From Spirochaetia bacterium (lineage in GTDB: Bacteria > Spirochaetota > Leptospirae > Leptospirales > Leptonemataceae): 13,361 bases of DNA. Positions within the stretch are counted from its first letter, which is position 1, and each line of letters starts with the position of its first letter. Of the stretch, positions 7,368-13,361 are shown in pieces. Made by a program: the position numbers and the translations under genes. The stretch spans positions 1 to 13,361 of the forward strand of contig JACPZR010000390.1 in assembly GCA_016195395.1 (NCBI GenBank). Reading direction: 5' to 3'. Under the pieces are notes generated by a model. The model made no database searches and was not told the DNA's origin. It was given only the letters and a program-made list of their open reading frames with translations.

Positions 7368-9059
7368 ATGACCGTTTCCCCTATGACCGCAGAAAAGTCT
7401 TCAAACCCCTTTGACATGGACCAAAATGAGTCAGCGTCCATGGAGCAAGTCCTCGCCGCGTTAGACGCGGGGAGTGAATTCGCGCGTGGCTCTATTATAG
7501 AAGCCACCGTGATAGACGCGGATGACCGCGATGTCTATCTAGACATTGGACTCAAGCAGGACGGCCGCTGTCCGCGCGACGAGTTTGGTGAAGTGCCACC
7601 CGTCGGCACACGCATTCCTGTAGTAGTGGTTCAAGGTTCCGATGACGGCTTGGTGCGTCTCTCCCGCAAAGAGGCAGACCTCCGGCTGTGCTGGGATCAG
7701 CTCAAAGAAGCTTACGAAGCAAAGGCTCAGCTGTCCGGCGCCATCCTCCGGTCCGTCAACCACGGTTATATCGTGGACTACGGCGGACTGCAGTTGTTTC
7801 TTCCTGCTTCCCAGGCTGACGGCCGGCGCGCAAAGCTCGCGATCGGCGCCACCGTAGACTTCAAGATCTTGGAACTCAAAGAAAGGCATCGTTCCGCTGT
7901 GGTCAGCCACCGCGCTGTCATTGAGGAAAGGAATGACGCCTTCTGGGCCGAGCTCCTGTCCAAGCATAACGTTGGTGACGTTGTAGAAGGAAAGGTCACA
8001 AAGAAAGTTTCCTTTGGTCTGTTTGTCAGCGTTCTGGGCGTGGAGGGGCTCCTTCACCAGTCCGATATCAGCTGGAAGAAGCACGCTCCCTTCAAAGACC
8101 GATTCAAGATCGGTGATACAGCTACCGTTAAGATTCTCGCCATGGACAAAGACAACAACCGTCTCTCCCTGGGCGTAAAGCAGCTGGGTGAAGATCCGTG
8201 GGATTGGGCCGCACGCAGCGTTGTTGCCGGTCACACGATTCACGGGAAGGTCACGAACGTGACCGATTACGGAGCCTTTGTTGAGATTGTAGAGGGTTTG
8301 GAAGGTTTGATCCACGTCTCTGAACTGAGCTGGGCAAAACGCGTTCTTCATCCCAAGAAGTACCTTCAGACAGGCCAGGAAATCGACGCAATGGTGCTGG
8401 GCATTGACCTGGAGCAGAAGCGGATTTCCCTGGGACTGCGGCAGCTCCAGAAAGATCCGTGGTCTGATATTCACAACATTGTGAAGCGTGGAGACATCCG
8501 TGAGGGCGAGGTAACGTCGATCGCCAAGTTCGGCGCATTCGTGAAGATCACGGATGAAATCGAGGGACTGGTCCACTTCAAAGACTATTCCTGGGACGAC
8601 GAGCCGGACCGGAAGCTCCTGAAGAAAGGCGATAACGTTAAATTCAAAGTGCTCGATGTCAACACATCGGACCGCCGGATTTCGTGCGGCATCAAACAGC
8701 TTACGCCCAGTCCCTTTGAGGAACTGCGCAAGAAGTACCGCAAAGGCGATGTGCTCGAGTGCACCGTTCGTCGGATTGCTCCGTTTGGGCTCTTCGTGGA
8801 CATTGGCGCCGGATTTGAGGGACTGATCCACGTTTCCAATCTGATGCTGAATCCTGATCAGAAGATGGAATCGGTATATAAAGAAGGGGACGTCGTTAAA
8901 GCGGCCCTCCTTGGGATCGACACGGATGAGAAGAAGATTTCTCTCTCCATTAAGGCCTACCAGCGTAAGAACGAGCGTGACCTGATTGATCAGTACGTGA
9001 AAAAAGACGGCCCGTCTACTTCCAGTCTGGGCTCATTCCTGAAAAAATCTGACAGCTGA
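7368..9059 (+). CDS. rpsA: 30S ribosomal protein S1
   Basis: S1 binds mRNA and helps the 30S subunit unfold and load transcripts. Six S1 (OB-fold) domains can be traced, at about residues 40-101, 119-182, 203-271, 288-358, 375-444 and 460-530. The last four show the repeated pattern FGxFV or YGAFV ... EGLxH. The first two are divergent, as in ribosome-binding domains of other S1 proteins. The total of 563 residues is close to the E. coli protein. The C-terminus is a Ser/Lys-rich tail after the sixth domain. The start is uncertain: the ATG at 7368 has no Shine-Dalgarno sequence (common for rpsA), a TTG at 7347 has AGAGAG close upstream, and another ATG is at 7383. It lies 62 bases after cmk. 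Confidence 0.95.
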   Translation: MTVSPMTAEKSSNPFDMDQNESASMEQVLAALDAGSEFARGSIIEATVIDADDRDVYLDIGLKQDGRCPRDEFGEVPPVGTRIPVVVVQGSDDGLVRLSRKEADLRLCWDQLKEAYEAKAQLSGAILRSVNHGYIVDYGGLQLFLPASQADGRRAKLAIGATVDFKILELKERHRSAVVSHRAVIEERNDAFWAELLSKHNVGDVVEGKVTKKVSFGLFVSVLGVEGLLHQSDISWKKHAPFKDRFKIGDTATVKILAMDKDNNRLSLGVKQLGEDPWDWAARSVVAGHTIHGKVTNVTDYGAFVEIVEGLEGLIHVSELSWAKRVLHPKKYLQTGQEIDAMVLGIDLEQKRISLGLRQLQKDPWSDIHNIVKRGDIREGEVTSIAKFGAFVKITDEIEGLVHFKDYSWDDEPDRKLLKKGDNVKFKVLDVNTSDRRISCGIKQLTPSPFEELRKKYRKGDVLECTVRRIAPFGLFVDIGAGFEGLIHVSNLMLNPDQKMESVYKEGDVVKAALLGIDTDEKKISLSIKAYQRKNERDLIDQYVKKDGPSTSSLGSFLKKSDS

Positions 9060-9071
9060 CCAGGGCGCTGC

Positions 9072-9078
9072 AAAGAGG
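9072..9078 (+). promoter_or_regulatory. Ribosome-binding site of the TPR-like gene
   Basis: The AAAGAGG tract sits about eight bases upstream of the ATG at 9087. It is among the clearest Shine-Dalgarno matches in the window and supports that start. Confidence 0.5.
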
Positions 9079-9086
9079 CATCATTT

Positions 9087-9617
9087 ATGGCAAGGCGGAA
9101 AAGAACAGCGGAGCGCGCGGAGCAGATTCGTCACGAATCAGCGCTGGATCCTTTCCGTGATTTCCAAGGCTCCACGGCAGAACTCTTCATCGCAAAGTTC
9201 TTCTATTTTCTCCGCTCGCACCTGCGCGAGACGCTGTACGGTCTGGGAGCTCTGTTGATTGCGGGCGCTCTGGTTGTAAGCTGGCTGGTATGGGACACTA
9301 TGCGGCGTGCGATTGCCGATGCGGTGAGCTCACCGGAAATGAAAGCGTTATTCTATTACCGCGCGGGCATTCTCTACGAGAAGTCCAAGAATTGGGCAGG
9401 CGGAGCCGCGGCGTTTGGCCGGGCCGCGGACCAGATCACGGATTGGAACGCGCAAAAGGCTCAAGCTACGTTTGGAAAAGTCCGCTGCCTCCAGGAATCC
9501 GGGAAGGACCAGGAAGCAAAGGACACAGCGCGGAAGCTCTTGGAAGCTAAAGAAGGTGAAGGCCTTGACGAAGTCAAACTTGCCGTCACCGCCCACATGC
9601 TTGCCCGGAGCCGCTAG
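9087..9617 (+). CDS. Membrane-anchored TPR-like protein
   Basis: The function is not known. The protein has 176 residues. A strongly basic N-terminus (MARRKR) and a hydrophilic stretch precede one hydrophobic segment at about 49-69 (YGLGALLIAGALVVSWLVW). The positive residues before it suggest N-in orientation with the C-terminal part outside the inner membrane. After it come two degenerate TPR-like helix pairs, at about 86-117 (FYYRAGILYEKSKNWAGGA) and 121-153. The architecture recalls the YfgM family of tetratricopeptide ancillary proteins, but I cannot confirm membership. AGAGG about eight bases upstream supports the ATG. The stop TAG shares its last base with the hisG start, so the two are coupled. 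A role as a scaffold or assembly factor is only inference. Confidence 0.85.
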   Translation: MARRKRTAERAEQIRHESALDPFRDFQGSTAELFIAKFFYFLRSHLRETLYGLGALLIAGALVVSWLVWDTMRRAIADAVSSPEMKALFYYRAGILYEKSKNWAGGAAAFGRAADQITDWNAQKAQATFGKVRCLQESGKDQEAKDTARKLLEAKEGEGLDEVKLAVTAHMLARSR

Positions 9618-10255
9618 TGCAGCCGTTCACCTTCGCACTTCCCGCGGGACGTCTCGCGGAGGAAGCCGTGGCCTTCTTCAAGGCGTGCGGTCTTGCGGAG
9701 TTTCCCGAACTCTCCGGCAGAGCCCTCACTTTCACTGACAAGACCGGCGAGTTCAGAGTGCTGCTCGTCAGGAGCCAGGACGTGCCCACCTATGTGCAGC
9801 ATGGCGGAGCCGATGCAGGGATAGCGGGCCGCGATGTTCTTCTGGAAAAGGAATACGATGTCACCGTTCCTATGGAACTGGGCTTTGGCCGGTGCAGACT
9901 TTCCATCGCCGCTCCCGCTGCGGCAGGCGATCAGGTTCTCAAACGCCCGCATCTGCGCGTGGCTACAAAATATCCCAAGCTGACCATGGACTACTTCTTC
10001 AAACGAGGCATCAGCTGTGAGATTATCAAGCTTCACGGGTCCATTGAAATCGCCCCGCTTCTGGGATTGTCGGATGTCATCAGTGATCTTGTGAGCACGG
10101 GTGGAACACTCAAGGCTAACGGCCTTGTGGAATTGGACACGATCTTGGAGTCCTCTGCAATGCTCCTCTTGAACCGCTCTGTCTTTGCTTTGGAAACAGC
10201 AAGGGTCAACGTTATCCTCGAAAAGTTCGAAGCAGCACTGTCAAAAAAGACCTGA
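9617..10255 (+). CDS. hisG: ATP phosphoribosyltransferase, short form (HisG-S)
   Basis: HisG catalyses the first step of histidine synthesis, joining ATP and PRPP to N1-(5-phosphoribosyl)-ATP. The 212 residues cover only the two catalytic domains; the C-terminal histidine-binding domain of long HisG is absent. Short HisG enzymes work with the HisRS-like regulatory subunit HisZ. The motifs seen are GGADAGIAGRDVL, TKYPKL, KLHGSIEIAPLLGLSDVISD and the PRPP-binding DLVSTGGTLKANGL. The usual N-terminal LPKGRL reads LPAGRL. The GTG start overlaps the preceding stop by one base and has CGGAG about eight bases upstream. No hisZ and no other his gene lies in the window. Identification is secure; dependence on HisZ is inferred from the family. 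Confidence 0.95.
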   Translation: MQPFTFALPAGRLAEEAVAFFKACGLAEFPELSGRALTFTDKTGEFRVLLVRSQDVPTYVQHGGADAGIAGRDVLLEKEYDVTVPMELGFGRCRLSIAAPAAAGDQVLKRPHLRVATKYPKLTMDYFFKRGISCEIIKLHGSIEIAPLLGLSDVISDLVSTGGTLKANGLVELDTILESSAMLLLNRSVFALETARVNVILEKFEAALSKKT

Positions 10256-10323
10256 TCCGCCGGTTTCGAGACGCGCGCGCGAGGATCGGTGTTGGCTTGA
10301 CGCCGGGCCGACGGCACTCCAGC

Positions 10324-11454
10324 ATGTCGGACATGAAACTGCTTCGTTTTCTTACCACTGGTATTACCGCAGGCGTGCTGGCGGGCGCCGCACTTCTGCC
10401 TGCCGCCTGTCATCGCGCGGAAAAAACCAGCGAAAGTGATATCTTGAAGGCAGCATTCTCCGGGGCACAGACTCCTGCTGATGCCAAGATTCTTTTGAAC
10501 AAACGGGCCAATTTGGACGAGGATGCCGCCGTGGAAACGGTGGCAGTGATCCGTTACGGAGGACAGGAACGCCTCTGTCTTTTGGACAATAAGGCGCAGC
10601 GCTGCGACGTGAACCTGGAATTTTCCGGCGCGAATATCCCGCCCCATCCCCAGGGTGAGTTTGTGGGGGACGTTATCCGGCGCGTGGTCATACGACCCGT
10701 GGGCGAGGGCGTGAAGATGAATTCCGTTTTGGTTGAATACATGCTTGTTGAATCCGGAGAGCCTGTTTCGCACATTATGGTCTTTACCCGGATGAAGAAA
10801 GCGTATGACAGCGCCGTGCTGCTCTCCAATCACCCATTGGTGAAGAAGGACAAGAAAGTGGAGTACGTCTTCACGGACAAGAACGCTCTTGTGCTCTTTG
10901 CCTCCCACACGGATCAGGTATTGGAGTTGCGCTCCACGGGTTTCGAACTGTTAGAGTGGAAGGTAGGATTTCCTTTCCCCCATTTTTCCGAGTTTCAGGT
11001 GAAGGATGCGGGGACGACAAAAGAAATAACGCTCACACTGAAGAACGTGGGTGACTACTCCGCGCTGAGCTACATATCGATTGGATTCCCCGCGGGCGGG
11101 AAAGTAGAGTATGACGACAAGGATGGCGTGAAACTGTATCGACCGGGAACGCGTGTGTACAACCGTCAGCTGAAAGGATTTGTGGCCGCGGAATATCCGC
11201 TTTTGGAAGTGACGCGAAGCAACTGGCGCGGCTTTTACAGGACAACAGTAAAGTTCAAGTATACACCCCCCGAAGAAAAAGCCGGGGCGGCGGACGGTGC
11301 AAAGACGCCTCCCGTGGTGCTTGTGAGGGTTGCGGCCAAGCGCGGGAATGAAGTGGAGAATTTTCCGCCAGACAATGGCACCGCGCCCGCGGTGAAAGAC
11401 CAGCAGGGCTTCAAGGCCTACAGCTTTCCGCTCCAGTCTGTGGTTATGCCGTGA
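10324..11454 (+). CDS. Putative lipoprotein of unknown function, coupled to the 7TM sensor gene
   Basis: I do not recognise this family. From the ATG at 10324 it has 376 residues. A basic start and a hydrophobic run end in LLPAAC, giving a probable lipidated Cys29; Pro at -3 is atypical, but spirochaete lipoboxes are loose. The mature part is mostly predicted beta, with segments such as VVIRPVGEGVKMNSVLVEYM and a late stretch KEITLTLKNVGDYSALSYIS that reads like an immunoglobulin- or VOMI-like beta-sandwich. A second Cys pair occurs near residues 88-95 (CLLDNKAQRC). It contains no catalytic motif I know. Other possible starts are ATG 10333 and TTG 10297. Its stop overlaps the start of the next gene (GTGA), suggesting the two products are made together in the envelope and may interact. 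Confidence 0.82.
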   Translation: MSDMKLLRFLTTGITAGVLAGAALLPAACHRAEKTSESDILKAAFSGAQTPADAKILLNKRANLDEDAAVETVAVIRYGGQERLCLLDNKAQRCDVNLEFSGANIPPHPQGEFVGDVIRRVVIRPVGEGVKMNSVLVEYMLVESGEPVSHIMVFTRMKKAYDSAVLLSNHPLVKKDKKVEYVFTDKNALVLFASHTDQVLELRSTGFELLEWKVGFPFPHFSEFQVKDAGTTKEITLTLKNVGDYSALSYISIGFPAGGKVEYDDKDGVKLYRPGTRVYNRQLKGFVAAEYPLLEVTRSNWRGFYRTTVKFKYTPPEEKAGAADGAKTPPVVLVRVAAKRGNEVENFPPDNGTAPAVKDQQGFKAYSFPLQSVVMP

Positions 11455-12671
11455 AAGCGCGCCGGCTCCTCATAGGCGCGGTCTTTGCGGGGGCGTTTGC
11501 AGTTTTTGCGTCATGCGGCGGCTCGGGCGCCTACAGCCAGGATGTGATTCACTGGCGCGTCCGTCCGGCGGCGCCGAGCGAACCCCTGCCGTCGAATTGT
11601 GACACGGGTGCGTGGATGCCCGCGATATTTCCGGGGAACGTCCGCGACTTTGGAGTCATATCCCCAAATATTTCCGATTTTTGGCTGTGTTCGCGCATCT
11701 TCATCGATGAAAGGCATCCGCCGTTGGTGCTTCGTCTGGGCCGGTTGTGCGGTGACTACGAGATCTTTTGGAATGACATGCTCCTTGACCGGGGGAGCAC
11801 ATATTGCGGGCGTTCCGCAGTGGAGGCGCCCGCCGGCTATCTGGAACATGTGGATGTGGACCTGCCGGAAGGCCTGGTAAACCGCAGAAACCTGGTCATG
11901 GTCCGCTTGTTTGCGCCGCGCGATCCTTCCGATCAAGGAATTACGGGCGGGATTCCAACCGTAGTAGATCGACGTTATTTAAGAAGGTCGGAGACGTTTT
12001 CGGCCTCCCTGAAGTTTGCTTTTGTCTTTTTCATGAGCGGTCTCTCGCTCATTTTCCTCATGAGCTTTCTGCGCCACTTGGAGTCTTTAGATTATCTGTT
12101 CGTTGGTCTCTTTCTCCTGACGTCCGCGATGTGGTCCTTTGGTGTCGAGGGATTGGAATACTATCCGGGCGTGCTCTTTCAACCGGGGCGCCGCCTGGAG
12201 ATGGTTCTAGTCTTGTTTATGGTGTCGTCTTATGCGCATTTTCTGGTTCACTTCGTGAAGAACGTCACATATACTATTTCGTTGATTGTTCTGGATGCTG
12301 TGGCGGTCGCGGGGATTGCGGCCATGACCTTTGCCGGTTCTTTGGTTCTCACGCTGCCCATGACTTGGCTGATGCTTGCGTGGGCTGTGGTGTACCTGGC
12401 CTACACCTGCGCGTCGCTTTTATGGGAAGGATGGAAGACCGGAGTGCGCGTGATCAGGCTTGTTATTCTCACCGTCCTCGCGGCCGCCATCAGCGGATTT
12501 GACGCGGTCAATCGCCAGTTGTATCTGATGCCGGATCTTTTGACCAAGAACCTGACACTCTATGGTCTTGTTCTTCTGTCTTTGGGCATTACGGTGATAT
12601 TTATGGGCCGGTACCGTCGGCTGCTGGTTGAGTTGGATTTGGACCGGCATCCGGAAGATCATCGCCCATGA
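11451..12671 (+). CDS. 7TMR-DISM-like membrane sensor lacking an effector domain
   Basis: This looks like a receptor of the 7TM diverse intracellular signalling type. A signal peptide ends at ASC (Cys22), so it may be lipidated or cleaved. A periplasmic domain (about 30-175) has the beta-strand pattern LVLRLGRLCGDYEIFWNDML, typical of the galactose-binding-like sensor part of such receptors. Seven hydrophobic segments follow at about 186-206, 213-233, 248-268, 274-296, 298-322, 334-353 and 366-386. The usual coiled coil and GGDEF, kinase or phosphatase output domain is missing: only ~20 residues remain after the last helix (GRYRRLLVELDLDRH). It starts with GTG in a GTGA overlap with the preceding lipoprotein gene. 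Its last 71 bases overlap the convergent lipoprotein gene. It may be a natural stub signalling through a partner, or a truncated receptor. Confidence 0.85.
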   Translation: MKARRLLIGAVFAGAFAVFASCGGSGAYSQDVIHWRVRPAAPSEPLPSNCDTGAWMPAIFPGNVRDFGVISPNISDFWLCSRIFIDERHPPLVLRLGRLCGDYEIFWNDMLLDRGSTYCGRSAVEAPAGYLEHVDVDLPEGLVNRRNLVMVRLFAPRDPSDQGITGGIPTVVDRRYLRRSETFSASLKFAFVFFMSGLSLIFLMSFLRHLESLDYLFVGLFLLTSAMWSFGVEGLEYYPGVLFQPGRRLEMVLVLFMVSSYAHFLVHFVKNVTYTISLIVLDAVAVAGIAAMTFAGSLVLTLPMTWLMLAWAVVYLAYTCASLLWEGWKTGVRVIRLVILTVLAAAISGFDAVNRQLYLMPDLLTKNLTLYGLVLLSLGITVIFMGRYRRLLVELDLDRHPEDHRP

Positions 12672-13254
12672 TATCTATCCCAACAAAGCCCAGGATGAAG
12701 TCCAAGAGCTCGCCCGGATTGATGCCCAGCTTGATCCCAAAGTAGATTCCCACGGTGATCTCGATCTGCGTGTAGTAGTAGGGAGGAGCAAACTCGGTCT
12801 TGCCTTTGAGCACTGACTTGGTCTTCTGCATGCTCTTCTTTGTGCCAAACGGAGAACGCGCATCGAACTCCTTTTGACGGGGGTCCGGCAGACTTGTCTG
12901 GTCTTTTGCGTTCTGGCTTTTTCCCGGCCCCTGATCTTTTTCCGGCGCATCGACCTTGCGCTTGAAACTATCTGAACCAAAAAGGAGGAGTGTGAGTTCC
13001 TCTGTCTGGTGACTGCCCGCACGTCCCCCGCGAAGCCCTACAGCATAGCCGTCCGGAGATTTGTAGGAGAGCCCGGCTTTGATGGGGCCGGCGCGCACGG
13101 CGAGGCCGTACGACTGGGTCTGAAGTTCAACCGTGAAGATGTCCCCCGCGTCACTGATCCGGTTCTGGACGTAGGTGCTCGCGCAGTTGCTTGCCGTGAG
13201 CAGTACGCACACGGGGAAGAACAGACGCAGGCAGTGTAGAAGAACAAAACGCAT
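12601..13254 (-). CDS. Small putative lipoprotein, spirochaete-type
   Basis: The 217 residues begin with a hydrophobic signal sequence ending in TASNC (Cys24). Asn at -1 is unusual outside spirochaetes, where lipoboxes are permissive. The mature N-terminal part has NRISDAGDIFTVELQTQSYG and VRAGPIKAGLSY, followed by GLRGG. A long hydrophilic insert rich in Lys, Asp, Pro and Gln (about 97-150) looks disordered. The C-terminal part has an aromatic strand region (APPYYYTQIEI), then GINPGELLDFILGFVGIDI and GDD. From memory, similar DIFT / GLRGG / NPGELLDF patterns occur in uncharacterised leptospiral lipoproteins, but I cannot check this. The function is unknown. The gene converges on the 7TM sensor gene with a 71-base 3' overlap. 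AGGG about eleven bases upstream is a weak ribosome-binding candidate. Confidence 0.85.
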   Translation of the reverse strand: MRFVLLHCLRLFFPVCVLLTASNCASTYVQNRISDAGDIFTVELQTQSYGLAVRAGPIKAGLSYKSPDGYAVGLRGGRAGSHQTEELTLLLFGSDSFKRKVDAPEKDQGPGKSQNAKDQTSLPDPRQKEFDARSPFGTKKSMQKTKSVLKGKTEFAPPYYYTQIEITVGIYFGIKLGINPGELLDFILGFVGIDIMGDDLPDAGPNPTQPAADGTGP

Positions 13255-13258
13255 GACG

Positions 13259-13360
13259 CTAAAAACCCTGCGGGAAGCAGCGCGGACATCCTTTCAAAAG
13301 AAGTTTCCGCTTGTCCACCCGCGGATCGGAGAGTGCCAGGGCAAACATGTGGTCGTCCAG
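13259..13360 (-). CDS. C-terminal tail of an unidentified gene (5' part beyond the window)
   Basis: On the - strand one frame is open from the right edge to a TAG at 13259-13261, giving 33 residues that start LDDHMFALALSDPRVDKRKL and end CFPQGF. It stops four bases before the ATG of the lipoprotein gene, the spacing expected of an operon partner. Its composition looks protein-like compared with the other frames. The fragment is too short to identify. It has two Cys in CPRC spacing near the end, which could be chance. Confidence 0.4.
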   Translation of the reverse strand: MDDHMFALALSDPRVDKRKLLLKGCPRCFPQGF

Positions 13361-13361
13361 C

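Noticed and set aside
7539..8831. A 430-residue open frame on the - strand inside rpsA.
   Set aside because: It is entirely antisense to a clear six-domain S1 protein. Its translation shows no recognisable domain, and long antisense frames are common in codon-biased GC-rich genes.
10256..10323. TTGACG before the lipoprotein gene, considered as a -35 promoter box, and the alternating CG run near 10275.
   Set aside because: No acceptable -10 box lies at the right spacing, and the CG run is within normal variation for this composition.
11804..12502. A 232-residue + strand frame inside the 7TM sensor gene.
   Set aside because: It is an out-of-frame reading of the 7TM gene, Cys/Gly/Arg-rich and without domain structure.
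12659..12673. Small inverted repeat ATCAT/ATGAT at the convergent junction, considered as a bidirectional terminator.
   Set aside because: The stem is only five pairs, there is no T-tract on either side, and it lies in coding sequence on at least one strand.
13038..13289. An 83-residue - strand frame rich in Cys, Ser and Pro.
   Set aside because: It overlaps the better-supported lipoprotein gene in another frame and has no sensible protein features beyond a chance hydrophobic start.

Overview
The window is a dense stretch of bacterial chromosome. Twelve genes lie tightly packed on the + strand, and a convergent lipoprotein gene plus a gene fragment lie on the - strand at the right end. I see no transposase, integrase, phage gene, CRISPR array, tRNA or rRNA. 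Base composition is moderately GC-rich and looks even throughout. The lineage cannot be proved from the sequence alone. A spirochaete, perhaps of the Leptospira/Leptonema/Turneriella side, fits best. The reasons are three lipoprotein-like signal peptides with loose lipoboxes, a 7TM receptor of the 7TMR-DISM type, a CheC-type chemotaxis system, a short-form HisG, and a small lipoprotein whose C-terminal motif resembles a leptospiral family as I remember it.

Region 1 (2-3036) is chemotaxis: the 3' part of cheA, then cheB and cheY. The CheA is unusual. After its CheW-like domain and a Pro/Thr/Glu-rich linker it carries a complete CheC-like phosphatase domain, so kinase and CheY-P phosphatase would be on one polypeptide. 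CheB (methylesterase) and CheY (output regulator) would take phosphate from this kinase.

Region 2 (3058-4558) is scpA and scpB, the two non-SMC subunits of the bacterial condensin, separated by one base.

Region 3 (4545-9059) is pheA (chorismate mutase/prephenate dehydratase), tyrA (prephenate dehydrogenase), cmk (CMP kinase) and rpsA (ribosomal protein S1 with six S1 domains). This is the core of the aromatic-amino-acid/cmk/rpsA supraoperon known from proteobacteria, here without aroA between tyrA and cmk.

Region 4 (9087-10255) is a membrane-anchored TPR-like protein and short-form hisG, which overlap by one base.

Region 5 (10324-12671) is an unrecognised putative lipoprotein, translationally coupled to a seven-helix sensor of 7TMR-DISM type that ends right after its last membrane helix with no effector domain. 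Its 3' end overlaps by 71 bases with a convergent - strand lipoprotein gene (12601-13254). The 3' tail of another - strand gene lies four bases upstream of that one.

Intergenic gaps on the + strand run from a 14-base overlap to 68 bases, and I found no convincing terminator. The whole + strand block could be read as one or a few long operons, with cmk-rpsA and hisG-lipoprotein as the likeliest places for internal promoters. The most distinctive feature is the CheA-CheC fusion. The second is the coupled lipoprotein/effector-less 7TM sensor pair.
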